DNA of 64,000 nt from Streptomyces sp. M41(2017) (GTDB taxonomy: Bacteria > Actinomycetota > Actinomycetes > Streptomycetales > Streptomycetaceae). The notes under the pieces were generated by a model that was not told where the DNA came from, did no database searches, and saw only the letters and a program-made list of their open reading frames with translations. A program made the position numbers and the translations under genes. The stretch is taken from positions 434,001 to 498,000 of the forward strand of contig NZ_MWFK01000002.1 in assembly GCF_002078175.1 (NCBI RefSeq). The letters are read 5' to 3'. Shown here in pieces: positions 61,990 through 64,000 of this stretch; within the stretch, counting starts at the first letter, position 1, and every line of letters begins with the position of its first letter.

Positions 61990-62254
61990 CGGTATGCCCC
62001 CACCTTCGCCCTCGAGGACCTGCCGTGCCTTGAGTACCCGTACTCAGAAGAGCTCGGTGTCATGCTCAACACGCCCTGGCGGCCGGGCTCTTCGCTCCGG
62101 AGTCGCGGACTGGTGCGCTCTCACCGGGCTCCCGCTGGAGTCATCCGCACCGCTCATCACGGTGGAGGACGACAAGCTCCGATGCTTCTGTGGACCCCCA
62201 CTGCCCGAATACAGCCACATCGCCCTGGCACTCCGACGGAGAGAACAGGGCTGA
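61990..62254 (+). pseudogene. Possible truncated gene relic
   Basis: Two adjoining frames read like one protein: YAPTFALEDLPCLEYPYSEE then LGVMLNTPWRPG in frame one (about 61990-62090), and VADWCALTGLPLESSAPLIT then KLRCFCGPPLPEYSHIAL in another frame up to a TGA at 62254. There is no start codon before the first block and a frame change between them, so it is not an intact gene. The stop sits exactly at a terminator hairpin shared with the convergent methyltransferase, which supports a former gene. Family not recognised. Confidence 0.3.
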
Positions 62255-62287
62255 GCCCACCGGCGGCCTCGTCGGCTGCCGGTGGGC
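62255..62287. terminator. Hairpin terminator of the methyltransferase gene
   Basis: GCCCACCGGC (62255-62264) and GCCGGTGGGC (62278-62287) form a perfect 10-bp stem with a 13-base loop. It lies 20 bases beyond the TAG at 62308 on the minus strand, supporting that stop as the natural gene end. Confidence 0.65.
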
Positions 62288-62307
62288 GTGCGGTGTTCCG
62301 GCGGCTC

Positions 62308-64000
62308 CTAGACCTCGGACGCGGTGTGAGGCGTACCGGTTCTGCGGACGTGCAGAACGCTGCCGTCCAGGGGCAGGGGTCCTGGCCTACAAGGGTGAGG
62401 CCCGCGTCGGCGAACAACTGGGCATAGTGGTCCGCGCGACGTTCGCGGCCGCCCACGTTGCACATCATGTGCAGGTCCCAGGCCGTGGCGAGCGAGGCCG
62501 AGCCGTCGGTGGGCAGGACGCGTTCGACGACGAGCAGATCGGCGGTGTCGGGCATCGCGCGGGCGCAGTGGCGCAGGATGTCGAGGCAGCGGTCGTCGTC
62601 CCAGTCGTGCAGGACGCGGGACAGGACGTAGACGTCGCCGCCCGCGGGGACGTCCGCGAAGTCGCCCGAGCGGAAGGTGCATCGCGCCGCGTGGCCGGCC
62701 TCGCCGAGGAGGCGGCGGGCGGTCTCGACGGTGTGCGGGCGCTCCAGCAGAGCGCCGTGCAGGTGGGGGTGCGCGGAAAGGATTCGGCCGAGGAGTTCGC
62801 CGTTGCCGCCGGCGATGTCGACGACGGTGGCCCCGTCGGGAGCCTCGGCGAGGACGGGGTGGGCGGGCAGCGGGTCGAACATCCGTGAACCGGCGGCCAT
62901 CGACCGGTCGAAGAGTTCGGCGAGTTCGGGATCGCGGGCAAAGTGGTCGAAGTGGTTCTCGCCGAACCGCTCTTCGAAGGCGACCTGTCCGGTGCGCACG
63001 GTGTGCCCGAGCCCGGCGAAGGACTCGTAGAACGGTCCTCCGTACATCAGCGCCAGCGGCCGCATCGAACCGTCGGCGTCCGCGCGCAGCAGTCTGCCGG
63101 TGGCCGTGAGCCGGAATCCGTCCCGGCTCTCGGCCACCACGCCGAGCATCGTGAGGTAGCGCAGCAGGGTGGTCAGGTTCGGCGCGTGGACTCCGACGGC
63201 GTGCGCGAGTTCCGCCACTCCGACGGCCCGCTCCTCGTGCAGCGCGTCGGCCACCTCCAGTTGTGCGAACGCGGCGAGGGCCTGGGTCGTCCACGCCCCG
63301 GTCAGCAGGCGCAGCAGGGCCTCGGCGGGCTGCTGCCTGCGGTGTTCGTCGAGGTGGGCGGCGAGGATGTCCCGGTGGTCGCCGGGGACGTACAGCTCCA
63401 CGCGGCGGTAGCCGGCCTTGGCCTCGGCGGGCGCGGTGAAGTAGAACACCGTGCCGTTCTCGTGCGGGTTGTAGCCGCCGCCTCCGGGGGTGGCGCCGTA
63501 GCGCCCGAAGGTCGCGCACAGGCCGCGCAGGACCAGCGGGTCCGGTGCTTCGACCTCGAAGGCGACATGTGCCTCGTGCTGCTGTTCCCGCTCGTGCGCG
63601 GCGACGGTTTCGAGGTCGGAACCCGGCGGCACGGTCAGTGCGAACACCTCGACCATGCGCCGCGCCCCGTCCCGGCAGTCCACCGCCGGTCGCAGAATGC
63701 CGACGTCGAGGTGGGCCGCGGACCGCTCGTGCCGTGCGGCCAGGCGTTCGCGGACGACGACGCTGGGCCGCGGTGGCGTGTCGGCGACGAGCCCGCATTC
63801 GGCGAGGAGGGCGTCCAGGGCTGCTCCGTCGGGCGGAAAGACGAGGAGTGCGGCGTGCGCGAACGCGCAGCGCTCGGCCAGGGTCCGCAGCTCCGGGCCG
63901 TCGAGCCCGGGGAGCAGGAGTGGGAGCAGGGTGGCGGTGTCCTGTTCCTTGACGAAATCGACCGTCGCGCGCAGGCGGGACGTGTCGCCCGACAGTGCCG
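62308..64000 (-). CDS. SAM-dependent O-methyltransferase with extra N-terminal domain (5' end outside window; likely frameshift near 62378)
   Basis: Open to the right edge. The C-terminal part (about 63350 downward) is a plant-type O-methyltransferase: dimerisation region (LLRLLTGAWTTQALAAFAQL), winged-helix part, SAM motif VVDIAGGNGELLGRIL, and VLSRVLHDWDDDRCLDILRH. Ahead of it at least 200 residues form an unassigned alpha/beta region (HVAFEVEAPDPLVLRGLCAT, ENGTVFYFTAPAEAKAGYRR). Reading straight on gives an Arg-rich tail stopping at 62157, through the hairpin. Adding one C to the CCCC run at 62376-62379 gives QDPLPLDGSVLHVRRTG, ending at 62308 just before the hairpin. I take that as the true end. 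Substrate is unknown; a secondary-metabolite role is possible. Confidence 0.8.
   Translation of the reverse strand, partial: GTVGRHVPPARDGRFRQGTGHRHPAPTPAPRARRPGAADPGRALRVRARRTPRLSARRSSPGRPPRRMRARRRHATAAQRRRPRTPGRTARAVRGPPRRRHSATGGGLPGRGAAHGRGVRTDRAAGFRPRNRRRARAGTAARGTCRLRGRSTGPAGPARPVRDLRALRRHPRRRRLQPARERHGVLLHRARRGQGRLPPRGAVRPRRPPGHPRRPPRRTPQAAARRGPAAPADRGVDDPGPRRVRTTGGGRRAARGAGRRSGGTRARRRSPRAEPDHPAALPHDARRGGREPGRIPAHGHRQTAARGRRRFDAAAGADVRRTVLRVLRRARAHRAHRTGRLRRAVRREPLRPLCPRSRTRRTLRPVDGRRFTDVRPAARPPRPRRGSRRGHRRRHRRRQRRTPRPNPFRAPPPARRSAGAPAHRRDRPPPPRRGRPRGAMHLPLGRLRGRPRGRRRLRPVPRPARLGRRPLPRHPAPLRPRDARHRRSARRRTRPAHRRLGLARHGLGPAHDVQRGRPRTSRGPLCPVVRRRGPHPCRPGPLPLDGSVLHVRRTGTPHTASEV

Noticed and set aside
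62157..62307. Arg-rich C-terminal extension of the methyltransferase
   Set aside because: It runs through a terminator hairpin and has no protein-like pattern. A one-base correction gives a natural end at 62308.
1..64000. tRNA, rRNA, CRISPR array, prophage or complete biosynthetic cluster
   Set aside because: No cloverleaf, rRNA core, regular spacer repeats, phage structural genes or PKS/NRPS modules were seen. The terminal methyltransferase alone does not define a cluster.

Overview
The window is high-GC actinobacterial chromosome, most likely Streptomyces. The evidence is G/C-rich third positions, frequent GTG starts, GGAGG-type ribosome binding sites, and many regulator/oxidoreductase pairs and secreted proteins. 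No rRNA, tRNA, CRISPR array or complete biosynthetic gene cluster was seen. The content (secreted hydrolases, regulator-enzyme pairs, extra copies of core genes, an IS element, gene relics) fits an accessory or arm region rather than a core housekeeping block.

Layout. 1-3.2 kb: a truncated NAD(P)-binding protein and a transketolase. 3.2-15.4 kb: a secretome block with a ricin-domain secreted protein, a divergent ROK regulator with a clear operator, a Mug/TDG-type DNA glycosylase, a small secreted protein, and a giant secreted GH92 mannosidase fused to CBM-like, FIVAR and Fn3 domains and a PAP2 phosphatase; this last gene carries a single-base frameshift. 15.4-28.4 kb: lipoprotein, MDR oxidoreductase/TetR pair, FG-GAP protein, second MDR/MarR pair, APH(3')-like kinase, DUF4142 protein, Lys/Ala-rich histone-like protein, tannase-like esterase, GNAT, and a SecY paralogue outside any ribosomal-protein operon. 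28.6-38.9 kb: SDR, DUF4331 protein, TDT-family transporter, a short 2-oxoglutarate dehydrogenase E1 without the fused E2 domain, GlxA-type regulator, MarR, GlpD. 38.86-40.7 kb: an IS200/IS605 element with intact TnpB and a TnpA frameshifted near its start, sitting directly behind the glpD stop. 40.8-52 kb: GH65 phosphorylase/beta-phosphoglucomutase pair, universal stress protein, AI-2E transporter, small regulators, SDR, a cell-wall amidase, MarR and a DJ-1/PfpI protein. 52.4-58 kb: an alpha/beta hydrolase relic and a flavin/F420 redox group (FMN reductase, CGNR regulator, MarR, two luciferase-like monooxygenases, F420:NADP reductase-like protein). 58-64 kb: DUF1622, DUF1963, a PAS-GAF-PP2C phosphatase, a lipoprotein, a possible gene relic and a partial methyltransferase.

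How the genes may work together. The best-supported circuit is the redox group. The FMN reductase promoter and the monooxygenase operon promoter share the operator TTGACnnGTCAATCA, placed over the -35 box in both, and the second copy lies beside a divergent MarR gene. A single MarR repressor therefore probably co-controls a reductase that supplies reduced flavin and the monooxygenases that could use it. In the secretome block, the ROK operator overlaps the promoter of the ricin-domain protein, and a LacI-type palindrome precedes the GH92 gene, which is consistent with sugar-induced glycan degradation. Three places (GH92, tnpA, terminal methyltransferase) look like single-base deletions; either the assembly has indel errors or these genes are decaying.
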